Source of the DNA: Azolla pinnata
Lineage: Eukaryota > Streptophyta > Polypodiopsida > Salviniales > Salviniaceae
Length of the DNA: 24,137 bases
NCBI GenBank assembly: GCA_037176905.1
Contig: JBBBWG010028378.1
Coordinates: 1-24,137 of the forward strand
Direction: 5' to 3'
Below are positions 1 to 9,060 of the stretch, piece after piece. Made by a program: the position numbers and the translations under genes. The notes under the pieces were generated by a model. The model saw only the letters and a list, made by a program, of their open reading frames with translations. It was not told where the DNA came from and did no database searches. Within the stretch, counting starts at the first letter, position 1. Every line of letters begins with the position of its first letter.

Positions 1-612
1 GCGCATCATAAATGCGCATATCTGAACATGCACATGCACATGCACATGCACGCGCATCATACATACACATACATGACCATGCACATGCACGCGCATCATA
101 CATACACATACCTGAGCATGCACATGCACGCGCATCATACATACGCATGCCTGAACATGCACATGCGCATGCACGCGCATCATACATACACATACCTGAA
201 CATGCACATGCACATCATGCGCCTCGCATACATGCCTGAACATGCACATGCATCATGCGTGCACGTGGCCCAACATGCACATGCAGCGGACGCTGGAACA
301 TGGACATGCACATGCATCATGCATACGCATGCATGCACATGCACATGCATCGTATCTACGCGTACGTGCACACGCACATGCACACCATCGTATCCATGCG
401 AACGTGCACATGCACATGCATCCCACGTACGCATACCTAAACATGCATCATCGCACATACCCCATACCCTGAACATGCACATGCACATGCATTGCAACGT
501 ACACATACCCAACATGCATGCATCGCCACACATACCCATACATGCACATGCACATGCACCACATCACAGTCATTCCACCATACACATGCACCATACACAT
601 GTGCACAAGTAA
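1..612. repeat. Alternating pyrimidine-purine satellite-like repeat (CATGCA-rich)
   Basis: The block is made almost wholly of CATGCA, CACATG, CATACA and GCGCAT words. Around 51-190 a higher-order unit of about 39 bp is clear: it starts CGCGCATCATACATAC and ends ACATGCACATGCA, at roughly 51, 90, 129 and 174 (the third copy is longer, about 45 bp). Further right the copies decay into irregular variants. Nearly every step alternates pyrimidine and purine, so open frames run on both strands. Their His/Met/Ala-rich or Cys/Met-rich translations are products of the repeat, not genes. The array is cut by the left edge, so its full length is unknown. Confidence 0.9.
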
Positions 613-624
613 CACCTGTGGCTT

Positions 625-1145
625 TAGGGTTTAGGATTCCAGAGTTTAGGGTTAGGGTTTAGGATTCTCAGTTTGGGGTATAGGGTTTAGGCTAGAGTTG
701 CATGGTCTACATAGTAGACATTCCGACGTATGCATGCGTATTGCAGATGTGATCCGTGTCAACTGTGCTACCTCACGTGCATCGATCAAGGGGAAGAAGC
801 AGAAGCCCTGGTCTGGTACCAGCTTCCCAGGCAGTGCAATTTACTGTAGTTCCAATCGATTGCAGTAGGGCAATTGTGCTTCAAAAAGTGATTGATTATA
901 TATTATCAAGCTCCAGTCCACTCGTTCTCTGTTTATTGCGCTCTATAAAACCCCTAAATCCTAACTCGTTGATTTAGGGTTTAGGTTTCAAGGTTCGGTT
1001 AGGGTTGAGGGCTTGATGTTCAATTTGAGTTTGGGGTTTGGGGTTTAAGGAGGGGTGATTGAAGCAAGGGATGTACATTTCAACATCTAGGGTTCAAGAT
1101 TTAGTTAGAGTTTGGATCACCACATAAACCCTGAAACCCTAAATA
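625..1145. repeat. Scattered degenerate telomere-like (TTTAGGG/CCCTAAA) motifs
   Basis: Between 625 and 690 the sequence reads as broken TTTAGGG and TTAGGG words separated by AGGATT and CCAGAG. Similar words recur at about 950-1060 (AACCCCTAAATCC, GATTTAGGGTTTAGG, GGGGTTTGGGG) and at 1127-1145 (ACCCTGAAACCCTAAA). Nothing here is a perfect array. It could be an old interstitial telomeric patch, filler at a repair junction, or telo-box promoter motifs. The short open frames at 756-977 and 1112-1360 resemble no known family and are not called. Confidence 0.55.
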
Positions 1146-1360
1146 TGGTGAAGGGATCAGACTTTCAATCAATTCGGCGCGGACCACTTGCAGCAATATC
1201 CGATTCGATTAACTTCTTCTTTAAAGCTTTTCAGAGTCCATGGAGAACACCTGAAACATGCATAGGTTTGTCAACGTATTCTTATTCGTATAAATACGAG
1301 GCCAACCCTATATTGAAAAAGTATATATTACGCCTTTGCACTTTCCACTGGAGTTGTTGA

Positions 1361-1382
1361 CTCTCTCTCTCTCTCTCTCTCT
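1361..1382. repeat. (CT)n microsatellite
   Basis: About eleven CT dinucleotides in a row follow GTTGTTGA and are followed by TTATTCTCTATCC. It is a simple sequence repeat with no coding link. Confidence 0.9.
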
Positions 1383-1984
1383 TATTCTCTATCCACAAAC
1401 ATGACACGATTATACAAATCAGACCTGAGATCACTCCTCTCGAGCCAACAATTTGATGATACCATTGTCAAGGTGCTTGCTTCATGCTAGCGCAAAAGCT
1501 AGATGCTCTCTTCAACGGATATTGTTAGCCTTGAAAGACCAGATTTTGCGTTTTAATTGTAGAATCGGGCCTTGAAACTAGCTCCAAATCAGGGCAACAA
1601 GATTGGATTATGCTCATCTCGATCAAAGTCTAAAAAAATTAAGCCTTTGTGCGGCTCAGCATAACTCGATTCTGAGTGGAGTCTGGCAAGATCAGATGAG
1701 ATCAACCTCGATCAAAGTTCTAAGCCTTTGATGCGGATTGAAATTTGTTGGAGATCAACTAGCAAGATCGTATCGGGGTTGACCTCGATCAGAGATTAAA
1801 GCCTTCGAGTGGATTGGAATATGCTCAAGATCAATTGGCAAGCTCAGACCTCGATCAGAATCTGCTCATGAAAGTTTTTCTGCAAAAATAAAAAATGGAA
1901 AAAATAATTAAATCACGAAATTGTATATACATAGAAGCATTGGAGGTCAGTAGCATATACATTTATATACAAATAAGAGGAAAA
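1383..1984. other. Non-coding stretch with decayed ~100-bp repeats
   Basis: No gene is seen. From about 1600 to 1860 the phrase CTCGATCAAAG/CTCGATCAGA followed by TAAGCCTT and a GATTGGA-like word recurs three or four times with heavy divergence. This suggests an old tandem repeat or a piece of a dead transposable element. The rest is AT-rich and featureless. Confidence 0.4.
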
Positions 1985-2360
1985 CAATTACGAAAAATCA
2001 CCAGAGAACATCTAACCAAACTATAAATTTAGCTCTTAACGCCTACTAAAACCAAAAATTACAAATCAATGTCGAGTTTTAAGAATTAACACTCGATTAA
2101 TTGATTAACACCAAATCAGCTATACACAGAGAAAAAAGAACATGGAGAACAGAAAAGAGAAGTTCGGAAAACCTCTGCTTGATTTATCTATGGTTAAATC
2201 TCCCTAAATTCCGGAAAATATATTTCTAATCTATCTATTTATCTATTATTATTACTAACGTATTACTATTTTCCGCATGCATAACCTACACACACAAAAA
2301 AGAAAATGGAGAAGAACAGAAAATTCAGAAAATTATTGCATGGTTTTAAATCTATAATTA
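1985..2360. repeat. Diverged relatives of the fold-back element and a local duplication
   Basis: About 1995-2110 (ACCAGAGAACATCTAACC, then ACTATAAATTTAGC and TTAACGCC) resembles the left arm of the element at 2365-2805 with many substitutions. Separately, 2121-2195 and 2287-2352 are imperfect copies of each other: both run from an A-rich stretch through ATGGAGAA and ACAGAAAA to ATGGTTTTAAATC or ATGGTTAAATC. This looks like nested or decayed short non-autonomous elements. Boundaries are approximate. Confidence 0.4.
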
Positions 2361-2364
2361 AATT

Positions 2365-2805
2365 GGGAGAATTGCCAGAAAATGCCTAGTCGAATTATAA
2401 ATTACATTTTAACACCTATCGAAATCATAAACGACAAATTAACGCCTTGCCCTATCTTCCACTCAAAATTAACACCCAATTAATTCTGCTGGTATTGATT
2501 TTATTCCCAATCACTTCCCGCTAATTGATCCTAATCAATTCCCTTCCAAAACTATTCGCTCAACAAAGGTTAGTCATTTTAGGATCCAATTAATGGATTA
2601 ACGTGCTGATTCTGGTGTTAATCAAGTAATCCAGTGTCACTCAATCGATTCATTTGACGTTAATTGAGCTCACAATCAATGGATTCGGCGTTAATCAATC
2701 AACTATGTGTTAATTTTTTAAAAACCAGGCGTGAATTTGTACTTTGCTGTTCGTTAAAATGCAAATTATAATATTGTTAGGCGTTTTTTTTTGGGTAATT
2801 CTCCC
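2365..2805. mobile_element. Fold-back / MITE-like element with long inverted repeats
   Basis: The left end GGGAGAATTGCCAGAAAA matches the reverse complement of the right end, GGGAGAATTACCCAAAAA. The match continues inward for roughly 90 to 120 bp with gaps: GCCTA, then ATTATAA, CATTTTAAC, ACAAATT and ACGCC occur in the same order on both arms. The 441-bp span has no coding capacity. Long terminal inverted repeats without a transposase fit a MITE or fold-back element. The flanks (AAATT before, AAAAT after) give no exact target-site duplication, so the superfamily is open and the exact ends may be a few bases off. Confidence 0.6.
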
Positions 2806-2808
2806 AAA

Positions 2809-3133
2809 ATGAAAATTCCCCCAAAAATTCAGAATAATGAAAATTCCCCCAAAAATTCAGAAAAATGAAAATTTCCCCCAAAAATTCAGAAAAATGAAAA
2901 TTCCCCCAAAATTTCAGAAAAATGAAAATTCCCCCAAAAATTCAGAAAAATGAAATTTCCCCCAAAAATCCAGAAAAATGAAATTTCCCCCAAAAATCCA
3001 GAAAAATGGAATTTCCCCCAAAAATTCAGAAAAATGGAATTTCCCCCAAAAATTCAGAAAAATGGAATTTCCCCAAAAATTTAGAAAAATGAAAATTCCC
3101 CAAAAATCCAGAAAAATGAAAATTCCCCAAACC
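2809..3133. repeat. 28-bp tandem repeat array (about 12 copies)
   Basis: The unit is close to ATGAAAATTCCCCC followed by AAAAATTCAGAAAA. It repeats about twelve times with a period of 27-29 bp. Variants cluster: early copies have GAAAATT, middle copies GAAATTT or GGAATTT, and late copies have four Cs instead of five. Homogenised neighbours with drift along the array fit local slippage or unequal exchange. Open frames through it (from 2978 onward) are repeat artefacts. The array sits about 260 bp before the UPF3 leader, so it may form part of that gene's upstream region. Confidence 0.9.
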
Positions 3134-3392
3134 AGCGATTTTATCTATGATGAAAATTCCCCGAATTATTCAGAAAAAAATGTATTTCGGATTTTATATA
3201 ATAATAATATTATTATTATGAATATTATTTTTTCTGCACAGAGAAAACACGAAGAAGAAGACGACGAAGACGACGAAGAAGAAGAAGAAGAAGAAGACGA
3301 AGAAGAAGAACGACACAGAAGCAGAAGAACGAAGAAGCAGCAGAAGGGAGCTTCTGCAGCTGCAGAAGAATGATCTTCGGCGGGCGGCCGCC
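3134..3392 (+). promoter_or_regulatory. Probable UPF3 promoter and leader with a GAA/GAC tract
   Basis: Before the gene lies an AT-rich patch (TTTTATATAATAATAATATT at about 3191-3210) that could serve as a core promoter, then a purine-rich GAAGAAGACGAC tract at about 3249-3335. The tract reads as an acidic frame on plus and as a Ser- or Phe-rich frame on minus. Neither is a credible protein. No single TATA box with a clear start site can be fixed. The GCCGCC just before 3393 marks a strong initiation context. Confidence 0.4.
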
Positions 3393-3941
3393 ATGATCCA
3401 TGCTTCACCCCGCTTCCTTCGCCAGAAGGATTCGCCTCGCCTCCCCTTCCTTCTGAACCCTAACCCTAACCCTAACTCTAACCCTAACCCTAACCCTAAC
3501 CCTTGTTTGCTCCTACGCCAGTCCCGCAAACGGGCTGAAGCTTCTCCTTCACGTTTTCCCCCGCATCGCAAAGATCGGCCTTTTATCGTACATTCATCAT
3601 CATCATCGTCATCAGCAGCAGCAGCATCGACATCATCGTCATCATCATCGCCATCACCGTCGTTGTCTTCTTCTTCTTCTTCTTCGTCAAGCTTCGCTCC
3701 TGATCAACAAGCGCGTCTGGCTCTTGCCCGTACTCCATCTCGACAGGAACTTCCCCCGTCAGTTCCTTCTGCATCGGATTCGTTCCCACCGCCAATCGTC
3801 CAAGAGGTCTGTAGAATTTCTGGAACGCTTTCTGCCAGGGATTCGGAAACAGGCACTTTCGGTGGCGAGTCGCCATCGTCACCATTGTCGGCATCAAGCT
3901 TAAGCTCCGATCGCCTGTCTCCTCCCCCTGATTCTGGAGCT
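3393..3941 (+). other. In-frame N-terminal extension or long 5' leader of UPF3
   Basis: An ATG at 3393 in the context GCCGCCATGA opens a frame of 183 codons that runs without a stop into the UPF3 start at 3942. The predicted segment is low-complexity: an Asn-Pro repeat, a long Ser run interrupted by Ala, Thr and Pro (about 3592-3690), and Ser/Pro-rich tails. No domain is visible. Arabidopsis UPF3, as I recall it, starts only a few residues before the conserved VVVRHLPP motif, which supports 3942 as the main start. The strong context and uninterrupted frame leave open an extended form. Otherwise the block is a 5' leader containing trinucleotide repeats. Confidence 0.4.
3456..3503 (+). repeat. 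Interstitial telomere-like array, hexamer CCCTAA type
   Basis: About eight CCCTAA hexamers, one changed to CTCTAA, lie in the 5' part of the UPF3 transcription unit. On the opposite strand this is TTAGGG, not the TTTAGGG heptamer seen elsewhere in the window. If the frame opening at 3393 is translated, the array encodes an Asn-Pro repeat. Confidence 0.85.
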
Positions 3942-6900
3942 ATGAAGGATTCTTCTGCTCGATCCAAGGTGGTTGTTAGGCACTTGCCTCCTGCACTCTC
4001 TCAGCAAGCTTTCATGGAGCACATAGAAGCGCACTTCTCTGGCTCACTCAACTGGATCACTTTCTTCCCTGGTAAATCCAGGTAAGCTCCGACTTTCTGA
4101 TACTATATGGTAGCATTTTTTTACATTTCTCCTATATTCTCAGTAATTGTGACACCATTTGTGAGCTAATATGGCTCTTCAGAATGCTTCAGAATGTATC
4201 GATTTGCTGTTATTATGTGAGCATACGGTTATTGATTGCTCCCTTGACCATTATTCAAATTCGTTGTGATCGAGATTGTTTTAAACGATCTTCTGATCTA
4301 CACATATGTTCATCACATGTTTTTTCAATTTATTCGACACTTTATTGTTTATAAAAAGAGCAGAAGTACTATCATACACAGGGGCGTATGAGGCTGAGAG
4401 CCTTGGAACCATGTTTGTGTTCAGTACGTGCTCATTTTCTTTCATACTTGTTTTTCATAAATGTGCTAGAAATGCATATGGTTCGCTGTCTGAGATTATA
4501 GAGAAATTGCACAAGTTGGTATTTGATGAAGACAAGTATGACTGGAGTCTGTTTCCATCATGTTACAATACAGTTCCATATTTTTTATGTATTGATAGGG
4601 AGATCAGTGATAGTTTGGAGGTATATCTTGCCCAAATCGCTGCTATCAAATGCTTAAAAAATCAATCTTATTTGTGTGTATTCATTTGGATATAGACAGA
4701 TACATTATACGTTCTGGGCTTGCGATGCATTGAAAACATTTTAATTCAATCTTATTTGTCCATATTCATTTGGATATACAAATATGCGTTATAGTTTTTG
4801 GAGCTGGGATGCATTATCATCCGAAGCAACATAGATTTCTTAAAACATAGGATCTTTTTTATGTCGTGGTTTCCTTCCCATACCTTATTTTCTTTATTTT
4901 CCTATCATTCATGCTTATATTGTTATTTTGCATGGAGTTAACCCTCAAGTCGTTCTTAATCCATCTGACTTATTTTATGTTTTTGTGGGACTAAGGGTTA
5001 ATCTCAGTCTTTTGGGTTCTGGTTTTGAAGCATTAAACTGTTTAATAAGGGAATATCATGTTCTTTTTCATTGCTTGCGTTATTTTTTATCCTTGGAGGC
5101 TGCTCATATGGATATTGCTGAGGGTCAGCATTGTAAAAATGCATTCTGAGTTCTAGTTTTGTTACTACAAAAAACATATTTTTGCTCAATGCTCAAATTT
5201 ATCCAAATCAATAATTAAAGAACAAAATAATTAAAATATTTCCATTGCCGGTGCTTATGTACAAGATGGATAGTTAATGACCTGGTCGAAAACACTGCAG
5301 CTGGGTCTTATATGCTGTAAAGAAATCTGATGAAGATAATCCAATGCTTAAACATTAGTGCCAAGCATGTTCAGTGTAAATTAAACTAGGTGATAAATAT
5401 CTGAATTGAACAATTATGATTCTTATGTTGAAACATATTTAGATAAATCTCGAAATTACTGATGCACTATCCTTCATGCATTTAGGTTGGACAATAATAA
5501 TTTGATACTAGGAATTTGTGAAAATCAGTCAATACAATCTATCCATTGTATACCTATATTTGTCTTGGTTGCTTGAGATGGTATTGCTTATAAGTTCTGC
5601 TAGTAAAACCATTTACTCGTAGGCTTATTGTGCAGTTATTGAATTTCTGTTATATATATTTGCTATTTCTTACACTGTTGTCATCTTTTTGTTCGTTAGC
5701 ATCAAAGATAGCATTTACTCTCGAGCATATATTGGCTTCAAGCAGCCTGATGATGTATTTGAATTCCATGAAAAGTTCAATGGACATATTTTTGTAAATG
5801 AGAAAGGTATGACTGCTCATGCTTTCCTTTCATACTATGAAATTTATAAAGTCACAACATTGTAACACGTGGAAGCTGTCTTTGCAGGAACCCAATATAA
5901 AGCTATGGTAGAATATGCACCAAACCAACGAATTCCAAAGTTATGGCATAAAAAGGATGCACGTGAAGGAACTATTTCTCAAGGTAATTTAGAGGCTGTT
6001 ATTACAATTTGAATGCTAAAATTGATCACTTTGTGCTAACTAGGAGTACTCTAGCATTAGGTCTTCTCCTTGGTATAAGAATATACAAACTGTACTGTCC
6101 TTATTAAAGGAATGACATTGATACTTGTTTTATTGGTCTGTCAATTTACCAGATCCTGAATACCTTAAATTTGTTGAGATGCTGTCTAAGCCCATTGAAT
6201 ATCTGCCGAGTGCTGAGGTGCAGCTTGAGAGAAAGGAGGCTGAAAGGAATTCAAGTTTAGGTTAGTCAATGGATATTTGTATCTTATCTGGGTTATCTCA
6301 ACTAAATGACTGCATTTTTGCTCTTTTACTTGACAGCTTCTGGAGCTAAAGATTCTATCATTGTTACCCCTCTTATGGAATTTGTGCGCCAGAAAAGGGC
6401 ACTTAAGTCTATGCCTCAGGTGCTCATATTTGTTTTGACTCTATTCCATAGCCAAAGTAGCGTTGTCCTTCTTGAATGCTGTGTGTTTGTATTAATTGTA
6501 TGTTTGCAAGCTCTGATATGATTCCTGGGTTTTCTACTATTTAAATTGGCCTAGTGAGCATTTTTCATGAAAAGTTTTGGAGCAATAGATGTTTGCAGAT
6601 TTAATTACTGTTTTCAAGCATGCTGTTTGAATCTTAATGTTTGTTACTATCCCTTATTAGCTGAAAGAAACTCTTATATTTTTCGAGGAGCAAAACAAGC
6701 CCAGTGAAGGAAAATATAAGGCTAAGTGAGTTTTCTAGTGATGCATTGCTAGAGCATACATAATGACGCATGATATGATTTAGGATTCTAAAGTAGTATA
6801 TAGTGATTTCTGAAGTCGGCTGTGCCACCTTCATGAATAATATTTGGAAGATTTAAGTAAAATCTTTGGTTACTTCCATAAGCATACTACTGTTTATATC

Positions 6901-8942
6901 TAATGTCGATGCCTGCTAACGGATGGTTTTAATAGGCTCTCTATATCATTATGGGTCTCCCTATAAATGAAATTCCTCTATCCTTATTCACGGTTGTATG
7001 TTGAAGCATTGGACAATCACGAACAGGTGTGTCTTTGGCTACACACCTATGTGTCACTTATGTGAAGATTTATCTGGACTGTTTCGTGCATGAATTTATA
7101 TACCTCATTGGAACTGTAATTATCTTTTTTCAATGCAAGATTTATCTACTATTTTCTAATGTAGTCTGTATAAATTTCAAGCAGAAGTTACTTGCTGGCA
7201 GTGGTAAGACTAGTGCTGCAGGGTCTTCACCGTCAGCCAAAACTTTACCAAAGCGTGTATCTAGAACATCTCTGGTAAGCTCATGTGCTTGCTTCTCCAC
7301 AAAATACGTTATCGATGTGAAACTAAAAAAGTTTCCTTGGATATGTGTTGGCAGTACTCTTCTGGATCTAGACTGAAAGAGAAATCAATGTATGTTACAC
7401 GTTCTGATGACAGAAAAGCACGTGTAGTCATCGAGATAAAAGAAAAGAAAGTTAATCAGGACATTTCTCGAAAAGCAGTTTCCAACTCTCAGAATAAGAA
7501 ATCTGGTCAGTATGGCTACATGCAGTTAGATCCACTGAAAGCACAGCCCGACTCCAAGCATGGAATATAGAACTGAAATAGGAATTACCAAATAAAAAAA
7601 GCCATTGTCAAATGGAGGGTTTAGTTCTTTTCAGGGGTTGTGAAATGAATGATTTAGTTATTTTCAGGTGTTTCTATTGAGTCTGCAATGCATATGAATG
7701 AAAACTATTTTGCAATGCATTCGTCTAGGCTTGGAACATGCTTTGCAGCACTTTCTGCATCATTCACACCGTTTTTATTTCCTGTGGTCTTTCCTCTTTT
7801 GTCAAGTTTTCAGCAGAAGTGTAGTTACTTTATTCTGTAATAACGCTAAAGGATGCAGAAAACTGCCTTTTCAAATTTTTGGTTTTTTATGCTCGAGTAT
7901 TCCTCTTTATTGACATTATTTCCAATCTTGGTTGCTATGATTGGCAAGATTCTCCTGCTATTGAAAATGGTGCCGAACAATCTAATAGTCATCCGCACAT
8001 GGTGGGGAAGAAGGTAATGCACAGAGCTGCAGATGTGTTTACTTTCTACGTATTTTGTTCTGTTGATTTTAGAGAATGTACCTTCTCTCCTAATTGTAAC
8101 TTGTTTTATCAGGATAATGCATCTGCCAACCAAGTTGATGGCGTTTTAGTTAACCGTATCATGAGGTCATTGATGAACCCTGTTCAATCGCAATCTAACT
8201 CTCAGAGTGTCATATCAAATGATTCCAATTTACCACCGAAGCCAGCCCATTCTGGTGATAATGGAGGACGCACTAACAAAGGAGCATCTTCGTCGAAGGC
8301 GCCTGTTTTACTTCAGAAGTCAGATCAACACACTGACAAAGATAAGCACTCTTCTAAGTCCCAAGTTTGGCGTTCTAGTGTGAAAGAGTCAAATAATAAC
8401 TCAGAAAATGAATCGCAACAGCATCATGGCAGCGCAAACTATACAGAGGAAAGAGCTCACACCTCTGGAAGGCGCTTAAGAAACAAGGATAGACCTGACC
8501 GTCCTGTGTGGACTGTCCGTCGACGTGCTGATGTCTCATCTAATGCTGAGTCTCCTACATCTTTAAACGTTGTTCCATCCCTCTCTCCACCAGGTGGGAG
8601 CTTACAATGTGAAATATAATGTTGCGAGGAGTCTAAAAAAATTACATAGGCTAGTTGTGATTCACAGTCACTAAATAAATATTAAGCACTCCATGTATAC
8701 TTGAGCAGGAAGTCAAAGGCAAGGTAAAGGCCCCAAGGAAGGTGAAAATAATACTGTTGCAGAAGCAGGAAGGCCTATGAACAGGCGTGTTGGTGGGATT
8801 GCCTCTATCTACGGGGGTCATGAGGTAAATACAGAGGTTCTCATTGATTGCTTTTTGGTTGCAAGATTGATTGGGTTTTGCTCTTTCTTTTTTTCATATG
8901 CAGAAGCAAGTGTGGGTGGCCAAACCAGTCTCTGGATCTTAA
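3942..8942 (+). CDS. UPF3: UPF3, regulator of nonsense transcripts (nonsense-mediated mRNA decay factor)
   Basis: UPF3 bridges UPF2 to the exon junction complex and marks transcripts with premature stops for decay. Exons by splice site and phase: 3942-4081, 5700-5806, 5888-5983, 6153-6260, 6337-6419, (6661-6725 uncertain), 7185-7274, 7355-7505, 7949-8013, 8113-8593, 8709-8824, 8904-8942. Without the uncertain exon the product is 491 residues, close to Arabidopsis UPF3. The RRM-like UPF3 domain spans about residues 8-170, with KVVVRHLPPALSQ, SRAYIGFKQPDDV, GHIFVNEKGTQYKAMVEYAP, KDAREGTI, DPEYLKFVEML and TPLMEFVRQKRA. A basic, Ser-rich, presumably disordered middle follows. At about residues 400-418, RRLRNKDRPDRPVW matches the exon-junction-binding motif (RxRNKDRP in UPF3B). 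The end RRVGG...HEKQVWVAKPVSGS resembles the plant C-terminus. Start 3942 (MKDSSARSK) is preferred by homology. The protein shuttles between nucleus and cytoplasm in known systems. Confidence 0.9.
4082..5699 (+). other. UPF3 intron 1 (1618 bp)
   Basis: The donor is AG|GTAAGC after GGTAAATCCA and the acceptor is TCGTTAG|C. The intron splits the codon after two bases, giving PGKSS-IKDSIYSRAY across the junction, which is the continuous UPF3 domain. It is far longer than the other introns of the gene. It is T-rich and AT-rich and holds no second gene that I can recognise; the open frames at 4306-4695 and 4928-5149 are chance. Confidence 0.85.
6661..6725 (+). other. Uncertain UPF3 exon 6 (possible poison exon)
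   Basis: An exon-like block lies between a good acceptor (CCCTTATTAG) and a textbook donor (CTAA|GTGAGT). It is 65 nt long, so inclusion shifts the frame. The flanking exons (ending 6419 and starting 7185) are both phase 0 and join in frame without it. If included with the GTGAGT donor, the reading continues through exon 7 and stops at TGA 7374-7376 in exon 8, upstream of four further junctions. An alternative non-canonical GC donor at 6721 (AAG|GCTAAG) would give an in-frame 60-nt exon encoding LKETLIFFEEQNKPSEGKYK. That peptide matches no part of UPF3 that I recall. Confidence 0.5.
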
Positions 8943-9060
8943 ATAATTTCAAAGCTATGACAGGTATCTGCTGATTCTTGTCTCAGTTTTCTGTCTATAT
9001 GCTGAACAAGAAACATTGTCAATGAATGAAGACCTTCATAATTCTATCCACCCTGCAGTG
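8943..9060 (+). other. Start of UPF3 3' UTR with a possible 95-bp intron (8964-9058)
   Basis: Twenty-one bases after the stop, CAG|GTATCTG makes a good donor. CCACCCTGCAG at 9048-9058 makes a good acceptor with a pyrimidine-rich approach. The implied intron is 95 bp, similar to the gene's short coding introns (79-80 bp). The exon junction would fall within about 21 nt of the stop, too near to trigger decay under the usual rule of about 50 nt. Confidence 0.35.

Noticed and set aside
12..612. Overlapping open frames giving His/Met/Ala-rich and Cys/Met-rich peptides on both strands
   Set aside because: They arise from the CATGCA repeat itself; every frame is open because the repeat lacks stop words. 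No domain or codon bias supports a gene.
2978..3373. 131-codon frame (Lys/Pro-rich then acidic) before UPF3
   Set aside because: It is the 28-bp repeat read through into the GAA tract; the acidic tail is a trinucleotide-repeat artefact.
7029..7376. 115-codon plus frame near UPF3 exon 7
   Set aside because: It contains true exon 7 (7185-7274) but otherwise intron sequence; the splice-based model explains it.
7879..8619. 246-codon plus frame taken as a separate gene
   Set aside because: It is UPF3 exons 9 and 10 with the intron between them, which happens to stay open.
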